This document shows, piece by piece, positions 17,600 through 25,861 of a stretch of 64,000 nucleotides of DNA. Origin of the DNA: Halovenus marina (GTDB lineage: Archaea > Halobacteriota > Halobacteria > Halobacteriales > Haloarculaceae); NCBI RefSeq assembly GCF_051414115.1, contig NZ_JBLKNZ010000002.1:62001-126000 (forward strand). Direction: 5' to 3'. Both the position numbers and the translations under genes were made by a program. The number at the start of each line of letters is the position of its first letter. The first letter of the stretch is position 1. Under the pieces are notes generated by a model. That model had not been told where the DNA came from. It saw only the letters and a list, made by a program, of their open reading frames with translations, and ran no database searches.

Positions 17600-18400
17600 T
17601 CACTGTTCCCCACTCTCTTCCCACTCCGGACGTGGCGTTGGGGACGGGAGTTCGTCAACCACAGTTCGGAGTTCGTCCTCTGTGATCCACGGGAAGCACC
17701 GTTCGTGGAGTTCGAATTTACGGAACTTGTTGAGATGAACCCAACTGTATGTTGCCGGCTCTTCGCCTTCATCTGCCCGGTCGTCGATCACATCCCAAAC
17801 CTCCTGTTCGTCGATGTCAAGACCGCTCTCTTGGGCGCGATCAACGAACGACCCGACTTTTGATTGGACTTCATCCGCCGACAAATCGTCTGCGAACGCT
17901 ATCTCAAGGGCAGCCTGAATGACGTGCTGTGTCGAGTCAAGGTTCTCGTCAGTCACCCACGCGTAATCACGCGGGAACACGTACGACTTGTCAAAATACG
18001 GTGGGTCATCGATCTCACCCAACTCAGGCGCCTCCCCACCACTTTCCTTCTCGAAGACCCCGACGATGTAGTCGCTGTATGTCGCGAGCAACGAAAACAT
18101 GATATCGAACGTATTGAGCCGGTCAGTCGGGAGTTCGAGGAGATCACCCATGATGAACGGATAGGCACCGATCTGCTTCGCGAGTTCGTTCTGGACGGCG
18201 CGAAGCCGGCGGATATAGGGGTCGCGATAGCTCCCCAAGATGAAATACGATGTCCGCTGACTCCAGAGATATGGCAATTCACGCTGGGTGAACCGCCAAA
18301 TCTCCCGTTTCTCTGCAGGCTCAAGTTCGATGCCCCCGACGGCCTCGTGAACAACGGTCATAATCTCCCCAGCGTCCGGCGGCGGGCTTGGATCGGTCAT
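17600..18400 (-). CDS. Conserved-looking haloarchaeal protein, function unknown
   Basis: With the ATG at 18400 (a TTG 15 bp upstream is also possible) the protein has 266 residues. It contains YFILGSYRDPYIRRLRAVQNEL followed later by FDIMFSLLATYSDYIVGVFE. The first is a strand-glycine-helix arrangement and the second a hydrophobic strand, which loosely recalls Rossmann-like nucleotide-binding folds such as SLOG or TIR-like domains. I cannot identify catalytic residues. The C-terminal third is acidic and helical. It lies between the helicase remnant and a divergent winged-helix regulator inside the segment bounded by IS6 remnants, so a defence role is possible but is inferred only from context. 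Confidence 0.7.
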   Translation of the reverse strand: MTDPSPPPDAGEIMTVVHEAVGGIELEPAEKREIWRFTQRELPYLWSQRTSYFILGSYRDPYIRRLRAVQNELAKQIGAYPFIMGDLLELPTDRLNTFDIMFSLLATYSDYIVGVFEKESGGEAPELGEIDDPPYFDKSYVFPRDYAWVTDENLDSTQHVIQAALEIAFADDLSADEVQSKVGSFVDRAQESGLDIDEQEVWDVIDDRADEGEEPATYSWVHLNKFRKFELHERCFPWITEDELRTVVDELPSPTPRPEWEESGEQ

Positions 18401-18515
18401 TAGTTGCCGATACAAACCACACCACCTTATCCCTTCTGAATCACTTTGGTTTTTTCTGATTTAACCAACTTGGACAACCCTAACTGTTATAGCGCCCTCC
18501 CTCGTACCATCAAGT

Positions 18516-19004
18516 ATGAGCGAAACCGACATTGGCGCGGCCGATGCAGGGCCGTTTGCGGAACAGCAGCGGCTGTTCAAGCTGCTGTCCCAGGATACGC
18601 GCCATCTCATCATCCAGGAGCTGCTGGGCCACCCCGCCCATCTGATGTCGCTCGCCGAACTCGAGTATATGACTGGGAAGAGTCAGGCGGCCATCAAAGA
18701 CCAGCTGGAGACGTTGATCGACGCCGGGCTCCTCGCACGCTACACGTACGACCCAAGTGAGGGAACACGTGATCTCCCCTCTCAGTTCTACGGGTTCACG
18801 GAGCGGGGCGTCGAGATCCTCCACGACTATAAGTATCTCCGTGGACTCCCGGTCGCACGCGCTCTCTACGAAAACACGCGGAAGACCGAAAAAATCGAGC
18901 GCCACGAATCGGCCCCTCGCCCGGAGCTTCCCGACGCTGTCGCGGAAGCACTCGAGTTCGACGAGCCCGATCTCGACGCCGTCGATGGTGGTACAACCCG
19001 ATAG
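18516..19004 (+). CDS. Winged-helix transcription regulator (ArsR-like fold)
   Basis: This 162-residue protein has an HTH region at about residues 20-75: FKLLSQDTRHLIIQELL, SLAELEYMTGKSQAAIKDQL and LIDAGLL. A wing containing FYGFTERGVEIL follows. This is the pattern of haloarchaeal ArsR/MarR-like winged-helix regulators. The acidic C-terminal tail has no recognised domain. It is divergent from the unknown gene ending at 18400, with a 115-bp shared promoter region that it could control. It lies just inside the right-hand IS6 remnant. No metal-binding cysteines are present, so it is not a classical metal sensor. Confidence 0.8.
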   Translation: MSETDIGAADAGPFAEQQRLFKLLSQDTRHLIIQELLGHPAHLMSLAELEYMTGKSQAAIKDQLETLIDAGLLARYTYDPSEGTRDLPSQFYGFTERGVEILHDYKYLRGLPVARALYENTRKTEKIERHESAPRPELPDAVAEALEFDEPDLDAVDGGTTR

Positions 19005-19013
19005 ACTCTCGTG

Positions 19014-19115
19014 CTAACTCGAAGTCAGTGCTAAATCCGGTGAGGCGGACGCTTGTTGGCATAGGCACCAACAAATCCGTCCGCCTCGTTCTTCAGATCT
19101 TATCTGAACAGTGCC
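19014..19115 (-). mobile_element. Inverted left-end remnant of the same IS6-type element
   Basis: Read on the minus strand from 19115 it begins GGCACTGTTCAGATAAGA, then CTGAAGAACGAGGCGG, and continues to ACTGACTTCGAGTT. This matches the remnant at 13113 with few differences, but the homology ends near 19014. Both remnants have their terminus on the outside, so the 6.0-kb segment between them resembles a decayed composite transposon or two independent insertions. Confidence 0.65.
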
Positions 19116-19213
19116 TTCCTCCCCGCCCTCCTGTGCTACTCACTCGCTCCGCTCGTTGCGTTGCTCCTTGAGGACGGGGATTCCACTCGAAAAAGTTGAA
19201 CGGGCACCGTCCT

Positions 19214-19755
19214 CTACCCCGAGCTGAACTCACCGAGCCCCGATTGCTCGTGATCCAGTGGCTCAATAACCTGTGGATCGTCGTTACCTGGATTGTTGAC
19301 CCGCGTCGAAATCTCGTAGGCGTCCAGATCGTCGTTCGGATACGGCTGGCACAGCTCTGTGCGAGTGTCCGGGCCCGCAGAGAGCCAGTCGGACTCTGCG
19401 TTCTGTGGCAGAATGACTGGCATCCGATCGTGGATGGGTTGCATCACATCGTTCGGCTCCGTGGTGAGAATCGTCACACACGAGATAGTCGCGTCGTCGC
19501 CCTCCCAGACATCCCAGAGGCCGGCCATCGCGAACGCGGGGTCGTCCTCGCGATAAATCCGGTAGGGTTGTTTCGGCCCACCGTTCGGCGATTTCCACTC
19601 GTAAAATCCCGACGAAAGGACAAGACACGGGCGGGACTCCCACGGCCGCTCAAAGACGCGCTTCTCGTCGACAGTCTCGGAGCGAGCGTTGATGATGCCC
19701 TCCTCGGGCTCGTCCGCCCAGAACGGAATCAGTCCCCAGTAATGACATCCTCCGC
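19214..19755 (-). pseudogene. SRAP-domain protein (YedK/HMCES type), N-terminus lost
   Basis: The minus-strand frame reads HYWGLIPFWADEPEEG, IINARSETVDEK, CLVLSSGFYEWK and, near the end, PIHDRMPVIL. These are hallmark motifs of SRAP proteins, which cap abasic sites in single-stranded DNA by a covalent link to the N-terminal cysteine. The N-terminal 40-50 residues, including the essential MCGR start with Cys2, are missing. The frame ends upstream at the edge of the IS1341-type element at 19756. No matching N-terminal piece is visible beyond the other side of that element, so insertion was accompanied or followed by deletion. The product could not form the thiazolidine crosslink. Confidence 0.88.
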
Positions 19756-21286
19756 GCCGTGAACGGCACGGTTTCCCCCGTGGGAGTCTGGACTATGCCG
19801 ATTCCCTGGAGGCAACATTCCCGTCACGGTGGACGGTACTCGGGTCTGTGCGCTGTTCTTTGGGACTTTCGTGAGAGCATGGCAACTCCGACCATTGGTG
19901 GTCGTCCCACTCGAACCGCACAGGCCGTGCCATCGGCCTGACTGCTTTCTCTATGTGTCGTCTCAGGAACGTTTCTGACGCAGTAAGGTCGGCGTGGCCC
20001 TCGAATCCGCACGGACAGGTGAGCGTGTCCTGATGCCGTGTCGTCCGATCAGTGCTACCACACTGTGGGCACTCTTGGCTTGTCCACACTTCGGACTGGA
20101 CTTCGACCGAAATCCCGTATTCTTCGGCGGTGCAGACCAGTCGCTCGGTAAATTGCTTAAACGCCCAAAAGTTGTGGGTCTTGGCGTTGGTTTCGACCGA
20201 CCAGTGCGTTTCTAACACGTCGGTCAAGCCACCGATATACACAGTATCGACACCTTCGGCGTACAGCCGTTCAAGCAGGTCACGACACAGTGCGTCTTGC
20301 GCGTGGTCACGGCGACGGGTTCGCTTCCGGTACAGTCGCCGGATACGCTCGCTACTGTATCGGCCTTCCGGTAGCTTGGACTGCAACCGGGCAATCTCTC
20401 GCGTCGTGTCGCGGAACCGCTGGAACAACTCACGGCCCTCGTACAGATATTGCTCGCCGGTCGTGGTGGTACAGGCGACAAGATTGTTCGCACCAATGTC
20501 CAGAGCGGCCTTCTCGTCGGCCAGTGGAGTATCCCGTGTCTCATCAGAAACAGTCACAGGTTGCGAGGCTCTGAACGTGCTGTCAGTCTCGTCGTACCAC
20601 AGGTCTAACCGACCTTGTTTCTTGTAGTTGGGCCAATTCGGGTCGCCAGCGATTTCAAGTCGGAGCCGTCCGGTGTGGTCGTATCGGTCTTTCAACTCGC
20701 TCCCGACCAGTATCTCAAGTCGAGAGCGGTCGCCCCATTCGAGGGTGTACGACGTGTTCCGAATGACGCCTTTGAGGTCACGCCCATCGTCCTCGTTGCC
20801 ACGGAAGCCCGGCGGTTCCGGGTGTTCCGTGACCGACGTGTTTGACTCGTCGTGGTACTGGTCTTTCAAGCGGAAGAACGCCCGCCACGCTTCGGTGTTT
20901 TTCCGAATTACCTGCTGGGCAGTGGACGCGCCGAGAATGCCTTTGTACTTCCCTTCGAGTCGGCCTGTATCGGCGTCCCAGACGTCGCCCTCAAAGCCGT
21001 CTTCGTCGTTGTACCGCATGAGGCGCTTGTAGTTGACCTCGTTCCAGAGAGCGGCAGAAGCGTCCAATAGATCCCGTAGCAGTTGCTCACCAGTATCGGA
21101 GAGCGGTCGCACGGCGAACGTGTTGGTACGCTTCATCTGCCAACTACCCGTAGGAGCCGTGGGAAAGTAAATGCCAGTCACCCAAAGTGAAACTAAAACT
21201 ATCGGTGATCGTCGGAGACTCACGGCCAGTTGTAACATGATGATTCCTCACAGGAGTTTATGCGATTCACGCCCGCCGTGAACGGC
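19756..21286 (-). mobile_element. IS1341-type element (TnpB only) with identical hairpins at both edges
   Basis: The hairpin GCCGTGAACGGC occurs at 19756-19767 and again at 21275-21286, bracketing a tnpB gene without tnpA. IS200/IS605-related elements end in short subterminal hairpins, so these probably mark the two ends. The exact boundaries cannot be set without comparison to an empty site. The element abuts the broken SRAP gene at 19755. Confidence 0.65.
19793..21136 (-). CDS. tnpB: TnpB family protein with an atypical RuvC-II motif
   Basis: The ATG at 21136 gives 447 residues; an upstream frame adds 34 implausible hydrophobic residues. RuvC-I is ALDIGANNLV with Asp present. The zinc ribbon is CPQCGS followed by CPCGFEGH, and RuvC-III is GHADLTAS with Asp present. 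The RuvC-II position, normally hydrophobic-x-x-Glu-x-Leu, reads VYIGGLTDVLE, so the usual glutamate is replaced by glycine. The second tnpB at 41067 has AFEELTG at this place. TnpB proteins are RNA-guided nucleases using an RNA from the element's right end. This copy may be inactive, or it may use a relocated glutamate, as reported for some TnpB relatives. Confidence 0.85.
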   Translation of the reverse strand: MKRTNTFAVRPLSDTGEQLLRDLLDASAALWNEVNYKRLMRYNDEDGFEGDVWDADTGRLEGKYKGILGASTAQQVIRKNTEAWRAFFRLKDQYHDESNTSVTEHPEPPGFRGNEDDGRDLKGVIRNTSYTLEWGDRSRLEILVGSELKDRYDHTGRLRLEIAGDPNWPNYKKQGRLDLWYDETDSTFRASQPVTVSDETRDTPLADEKAALDIGANNLVACTTTTGEQYLYEGRELFQRFRDTTREIARLQSKLPEGRYSSERIRRLYRKRTRRRDHAQDALCRDLLERLYAEGVDTVYIGGLTDVLETHWSVETNAKTHNFWAFKQFTERLVCTAEEYGISVEVQSEVWTSQECPQCGSTDRTTRHQDTLTCPCGFEGHADLTASETFLRRHIEKAVRPMARPVRFEWDDHQWSELPCSHESPKEQRTDPSTVHRDGNVASRESA

Positions 21287-21693
21287 ATGACTCTCTCGCT
21301 GTTACAGGTAGTTCAGAATAAGTGATAGCGGTCGACACTCCCGGGTGTTTCCGCGTAATCTTGTCAATTAGTATGTATCCCTACGCATCGCTTGATTCAC
21401 CGAAATGTAGTCGAAATCAACACCATCAAAATAGTTCTATGACACACTCATACCACAAGCAAAACACCACCGGACTGATCGGGGAATATTAACCAACACA
21501 AAGACCGAAGAGTCTAAATTGTTGGTTAACACCGCCAACACTGAGGGAGTCGATTCTGGAAACAATCTCGGAAACAGCGGATCGAGTACAGAAAGGCAGA
21601 GACACAGTCCGGATCGCTGTCAATCTCGCATCTTCTCGGAAACGCGGAAGCGACACGCCGCGGCTTATTGGGAGTGTGACCAACTATTCACAC
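21287..21693. other. Intergenic stretch with repeated palindrome
   Basis: No gene is supported. It holds an AT-rich area (21360-21480), the first copy of the 11-21-11 palindrome (21489-21529) and a GCTTATTGG box at about 21663-21671. That box is placed 25-30 bp before the ATG at 21694 and is a likely promoter of the RecA-like gene. Confidence 0.5.
21489..21529. repeat. Palindrome copy 1 (TTAACCAACA, 21-bp spacer, TGTTGGTTAA)
   Basis: The two arms at 21489-21498 and 21520-21529 are perfect inverted repeats separated by exactly 21 bp. The same arms and spacing recur at 29201-29243 and 40042-40083. The spacer shares AGACCGA with copy 2. The arm centres are about three helical turns apart, as for a protein dimer or tetramer binding site. 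It lies about 165 bp before the RecA-like gene. Confidence 0.75.
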
Positions 21694-22629
21694 ATGAAAG
21701 AGAACTCACCATCAAATCGGATGGCGGTGGTGCAACCAACGCGAGGTGCTGACCGCAATCAATCGCTCACGAACCAGGCAGACCCAGCGACGGACGAGAT
21801 GCTACTACCCTCTCTCGACGCGGGCATTACGCTACTCGACGTAGAAGGGGGTCGTGGCGTTCCGATCCTACAATCGCTCGTGCTCGATCACCTCCTCCTA
21901 CACGACGGGCCAGCTTTCTGGGTCGACGCAAATGGACATGCGACAACGACCACACTCGCGCAAATCGCGCCCAGCCAGCGGTTGCTTGACCGTATCCATG
22001 TCGCACGCGGGTTCACCGGCTACCAACACTACGGCGCCGTCTGTGATCTCCCAGCTGCGGTGAATCAGTCGATCCAAAGATCGGTTGCCAGGCGAGATGC
22101 ACGACGGGATCCCCATCGCGGCGATGGGGCTCCGTATACGCCGTCACTTATTGTCGCACCCGCCATCGATGCGCAGTATCGCGGCGACGACACACTCGGG
22201 GATGCACACGCAGAAACGCTCCAGTCCCGAGCGCTTGCCCGGTTAGCGACCTACGCCGAGGGGTACGACATCCCAGTGCTCGTTACGCGAAACGAACGTA
22301 ACGAATTCACCGAACCGGTCGCGACGGCCGCTGACCACCACCTGGAGTGTGAGCAGACGCGGATGGGGCCACGGGTCGTCGGAGACGACTTCGAGACGAC
22401 CGTCTACCCCGTCGAGGACGGTGCCTACTACCAGACGACCTTCGCGTACTGGCGAGAGTTGCTCGCGACCCGCGCCAGCCAGGTTGGTGTGGAGTCGACG
22501 ACGCCAGCGACAGCCACGCCAACTCCAGAGGGCGTCGGGACGGGAGTCACAGCCGAAGGAGAGACGGTGTCTGTCGCCGCGAACCCGTTGCTCGATGCGT
22601 GGACAACGGCAGACGCCGGGGGTCAATAA
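21694..22629 (+). CDS. Degenerate RecA-superfamily protein, haloarchaeal type
   Basis: This 311-residue protein has LLDVEGGRGVPILQSLVLDHLL where RecA/RadA proteins have Walker A, but the lysine-threonine pair is missing. PAFWVDANGHATT follows, and a second core strand TPSLIVAPAIDAQY stands at the Walker B place. The order of strands resembles RecA-like ATPases with a lost ATP site, a type I recall as paired with a small protein in haloarchaea, sometimes near B-family polymerases. The C-terminal tail is rich in T, A and P. It is followed 2 bp later by that small partner (22632). The start at ATG 21694 fits a TATA-like box; ATG 21721 is also possible. A role in recombination or translesion synthesis is inferred. 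Confidence 0.65.
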   Translation: MKENSPSNRMAVVQPTRGADRNQSLTNQADPATDEMLLPSLDAGITLLDVEGGRGVPILQSLVLDHLLLHDGPAFWVDANGHATTTTLAQIAPSQRLLDRIHVARGFTGYQHYGAVCDLPAAVNQSIQRSVARRDARRDPHRGDGAPYTPSLIVAPAIDAQYRGDDTLGDAHAETLQSRALARLATYAEGYDIPVLVTRNERNEFTEPVATAADHHLECEQTRMGPRVVGDDFETTVYPVEDGAYYQTTFAYWRELLATRASQVGVESTTPATATPTPEGVGTGVTAEGETVSVAANPLLDAWTTADAGGQ

Positions 22630-22631
22630 CG

Positions 22632-22952
22632 ATGGGGCGCACGAACCCGACATACCGGGACGCGCTCCGGGCCATCGAAGAGCGGTGGGCGGAGTTCCGA
22701 CGAGCGCTGCGGCGTCGCGACCAGCCGCGATTCGACCGGCTGTTCGAGTACGCCCGCGAGCACGCTGACGCAAGTGGGCTGTTGAATCACCAGAACCCGC
22801 TGCTGCCGGCGCTGCTCAGCATCAACCTAGAACAGGAGGTACGTCTCGAGGAACACGAGGGGCGCCTATCAGAGCTTGAGCAACGGCTTTCGAAAGCTGG
22901 GGACGACCAACAGCAATCGCCCGCCGAGGGTGATACTGGAGGTTCAGAATAA
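22632..22952 (+). CDS. Small helical partner of the RecA-like protein
   Basis: This 106-residue protein starts MGRTNPTYRDALRAIEERW and has LFEYAREHADASGLLNHQNPLLPALLSINLEQE, ending in a heptad-like acidic coiled coil. I recognise the pattern MSRTNPTYRD...FDRLF..AR.HADA.G.LN as a conserved haloarchaeal small protein found next to degenerate RecA-like proteins. It begins 2 bp after the upstream stop, so the two are surely co-transcribed. There is no catalytic motif; it is probably a structural or adaptor subunit. A polymerase gene that might complete the trio is absent here, as the next gene is on the other strand. Confidence 0.72.
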   Translation: MGRTNPTYRDALRAIEERWAEFRRALRRRDQPRFDRLFEYAREHADASGLLNHQNPLLPALLSINLEQEVRLEEHEGRLSELEQRLSKAGDDQQQSPAEGDTGGSE

Positions 22953-23285
22953 CTCAAACTACGCAAATCGTATTCAGACATATCATGTTCAGACATATCG
23001 TATTCAGCCATAGGAATATTTATGAATTTGGCGAGTGGATACTCGTGTATGCCGTCATCATTCGTCAATCGTTCGGAAGAGCTGTCACGGGTTCAGCGGG
23101 CTTACCAGTAGTTGGCAATTTGGACCAAGTTATTCAATTCAACGCACTCTCAAAGGACGGAAATTTTTCAGCCGGTGGAAGACTGCACACTAACCGTGAA
23201 TAAATATACTATAGTTTACCTTATCTATGAACAGACGACCATCAGTTCGAATGCAGTCTTGTAACTAATGCTTCCTAGCCAATGT
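22953..23285. other. 333-bp AT-rich gap with short direct repeats
   Basis: Two tandem copies of TTCAGACATATC (with CGT/TGT variation) occur at about 22974-23003, then a related TATTCAGCCATAGG. No gene is supported. Because the flanking genes converge here, this is likely a terminator region, but I see no strong hairpin. Confidence 0.4.
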
Positions 23286-24932
23286 TCACTGTCCGAAGGA
23301 GTGTTTGATTCGTATTCCTGTTCTTAGCACGTCGTAAAGGACAAGAATAGCGTTGGATGGGTTCATTTCGGCGTAGAACATTTGAGAGTGTGCAGATCGG
23401 TTACGAAGATTCTGGCCTTGTTTATTGCTGTACTTATATTTTATATAATATCCGAGGAAAGGATCTCGATCAATTAGAATGTCGTCTAAGAGCCCCTCTA
23501 AGCCTCGTTGTTCAATACTGTCGTCTGGTTTCAACGCGTTCGTTACTTCACCTCGGGATTGCAGTGCTCGTTTAGTAACTCCCTCAAATCTTGTGATCGC
23601 TATGTGATAGCTGGCGTCGTATTTTCCCTCATAGTAGTAGTCAACAGCGGATTCAAGAAATTTGATGTCATCCTGTGAGAGGCCAGGTATAGATTGAATG
23701 ACTCCGTAGAAGTCCTCTGTATCGAGTGTGCCGTCATCAACCCGTGTTCTAAGGCACTCCGACAGAAGTTGATCATTCAACTGTAATTCAGCGGTATAGG
23801 CGAATGGGACGTTGTCTTTTATGCCCTCTACACCACCTTCGGTTTTTGAAATCGGATTGTATTCGGAGTCTGTTATTCGTCTACTCAAGATGTCTGAGAT
23901 TCCCGGTTCAGATTCGGTAATGTGGTTTGGTGATGGGAAAAATTCGTTCCAAGTCGCAGAATTCCACAATGCTGCCTGAGCCGAGATTCGAGATCGAGTA
24001 GTTTTGAAGCGGTCGTCGAATGTATCGATAAGGCCCTGAAGTTGTTCTCTTTCAATAGTCTCTTCGTGCACCCCGTACTCACCGGCGTCAACTGACTCTT
24101 TTTCGTATGCTTGGATGCGTCCTGTGAGCTGTTTCTGCTCCTCGGTGGTGAGGATTTCTTGGGCATCAAGCAGAGCGTCATGCAAGAAGGTGGCTTTCAG
24201 ATTGTACTGATCGGCTTCTTTGACTGATGATTCATACGATTCTAGCAGACGATCATATCCAGTTAGCGTGTCCTCATCTCGATTTTGAGTCTTTGCCAAA
24301 TTGATGTAATGCTCCAGCCAGTTACGCTCAACCATGTAACGCCCTTGATGACCGAATTTGAACGCACCGAACGAGGCAAGTTCAAGTGCGTGAAGCTTGC
24401 TCTCGTCAGATACTTGCCCCATTTCATCTTCAATCAAATCAAATAATTGGTATATATGGCTAGAATTCAGATAATTTGGTATTTCAATTGATTCGGGGTG
24501 GCTGAGAGTGCTTTCGTGGGCCAAAACCAGATTGAGAAGTCGGTTAAGGTCCGATTCAAGATCTTGCCCGGGTACATCGGCGAGTAGTTTACATTTTTGC
24601 AGAAGACAAATGTAGGCAGAAGTGCTCCACCCCGATTTATCGAAAGCATTCATAGCATCTTCTAAATCGTCTTTCGCGGGGTTGGCCCCACCTCTAAAAT
24701 CATCATTAATGTACCAAGATTTCAATTTTGGAAGAGCTTCAAACACGGGGTGGTCAATTTCGGCTTTCTTGATTTTCTCCACCCGTTCTGCCATGGTTTG
24801 ATTTTGCTCAGCTAAGCCGTTAATCACTATATTCAGATCATACGGAAACGTATCTTCATCTCCAGTACCCTTTGATTCCTGAAACTCTTGCACGAGATAA
24901 TCCGGTCTCTCATATGGATCACTATCGGTCAT
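23286..24932 (-). CDS. Large helical protein with a C-terminal HEPN-type R-x4-H motif
   Basis: This 548-residue protein is AT-richer than the BREX genes and mostly helical. Near the C-terminus LRNRSAHSQ gives Arg510-x4-His515. It sits between a YYIKYKYSNKQGQN helix and an AILVLYDVLRTGI helix, the arrangement of HEPN domains and the related C-terminal DUF4209-type region. HEPN domains with this motif are RNases in many toxin and abortive-infection systems. The N-terminal 400 residues are unassigned. The gene stands alone with a TATA-like AATTTAAAC about 28 bp before the ATG. No antitoxin is adjacent. The HEPN call is inferred from one motif and its helical context. Confidence 0.65.
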   Translation of the reverse strand: MTDSDPYERPDYLVQEFQESKGTGDEDTFPYDLNIVINGLAEQNQTMAERVEKIKKAEIDHPVFEALPKLKSWYINDDFRGGANPAKDDLEDAMNAFDKSGWSTSAYICLLQKCKLLADVPGQDLESDLNRLLNLVLAHESTLSHPESIEIPNYLNSSHIYQLFDLIEDEMGQVSDESKLHALELASFGAFKFGHQGRYMVERNWLEHYINLAKTQNRDEDTLTGYDRLLESYESSVKEADQYNLKATFLHDALLDAQEILTTEEQKQLTGRIQAYEKESVDAGEYGVHEETIEREQLQGLIDTFDDRFKTTRSRISAQAALWNSATWNEFFPSPNHITESEPGISDILSRRITDSEYNPISKTEGGVEGIKDNVPFAYTAELQLNDQLLSECLRTRVDDGTLDTEDFYGVIQSIPGLSQDDIKFLESAVDYYYEGKYDASYHIAITRFEGVTKRALQSRGEVTNALKPDDSIEQRGLEGLLDDILIDRDPFLGYYIKYKYSNKQGQNLRNRSAHSQMFYAEMNPSNAILVLYDVLRTGIRIKHSFGQ

Positions 24933-24955
24933 AGTGTCAGAAACTAACTGGACTG

Positions 24956-24966
24956 TTTAAATTATT
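24956..24966 (-). promoter_or_regulatory. TATA-like box for the HEPN-motif gene
   Basis: AATTTAAAC-type sequence on the minus strand is centred about 28 bp before the ATG at 24932, which fits a leaderless haloarchaeal transcript. Confidence 0.5.
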
Positions 24967-25005
24967 GGGTCTTTCCCAATGTCAACGGTGAGAAGATCGG
25001 TCTAG

Positions 25006-25452
25006 TTACCGTCGTGCTGATTGGGTGAGTAAATACACAAATAAAGCAATAAAGAAAGCTCCAATAAATCCCTCAACGCCAGCAAGTAGTCTAATTATTG
25101 GCGATTCAAGTTCTGATCCCCCACCGAAAATTAACGAGACAAATGCTTGAAGACTGGTAGTATAACTCAATAGGATGTGGTCTAGAGCCGAACCAGTCGA
25201 TGCAATCAGCAAACCATAGACCTCTGCAAATATAACCACGGATGTCAATGATGAGATGACCACCCGGGATGTTCGCTCTCCATACCCTGCAATAGCATCA
25301 TATGTTAAATTGAAAAGAGCATTAGAGTATTCCCCTTGCTCCCAATCCCTTTGACGTCGATATCGAAGTTCACGCAGGAACCGCGAAGAAGGGGGTGCTC
25401 CGCGTCGGAACCCATCGAAAGTACGGTTTCGGAGAGTTCCGGGTGAAACCAC
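25006..25452 (-). pseudogene. C-terminal fragment of an ion-channel-domain membrane protein
   Basis: The 148-residue frame contains YGERTSRVVISSLTSVVIFAEVYGLL, then LLSYTTSLQAFVSLIFGGG and LLAGVEGFIGAFFIALFVYLLTQ. This is the two-helix plus pore-loop pattern of Ion_trans_2 proteins, which in haloarchaea often follow pentapeptide repeats. The pore loop reads TTSLQAFVSLIF instead of a TxGYGD potassium filter, which is common in this subgroup. The N-terminal repeat region is missing, so I call it truncated, although a short functional membrane protein cannot be excluded. Confidence 0.6.
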
Positions 25453-25861
25453 TCACCGACACCGTCAAGCACACTAAGGAATCTGATAAATGATGGTTAA
25501 ACCGACGGATCGACACTGCCGAAATGGCACGAATCACCAGATTCAATATCTAAGTTTGGCGGTAGAATCTGGTCCTTGCGACTGTGTCAAGTTCATCGAG
25601 TTCACAAATGCATAAAATTAGTTAGGGTATGTTACCCACAGGCACGGTAGTTTCACTTCAAGATGCGGTTGCACACGATGTCAATACTACAATATCGGCT
25701 GTCGTCGATAGCCGGGTGCTGGCCGGTGTCCTTGGTTGGGCTCACAGAAACTATTTACAACAACCTGCTCTCTGTGGCGTATATGAGTGGCCGATCGTCG
25801 ATCCGGTGCTAGCCGAGAGCCCAGTCACGCGGCGTGACTGACGGTTCTCGGTTAGATATCA
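25453..25861. other. 409-bp gap with a spaced inverted repeat
   Basis: ACCAGATTC at 25536-25544 and GAATCTGGT at 25565-25573 form perfect 9-bp arms with a 20-bp spacer. A 70-codon frame at 25629-25841 is not convincing. No other gene is visible. Confidence 0.45.

Noticed and set aside
25629..25841. A 70-codon plus-strand frame before the zinc-ribbon gene
   Set aside because: No promoter, family or composition signal; the next ATG at 25862 has a clear gene.
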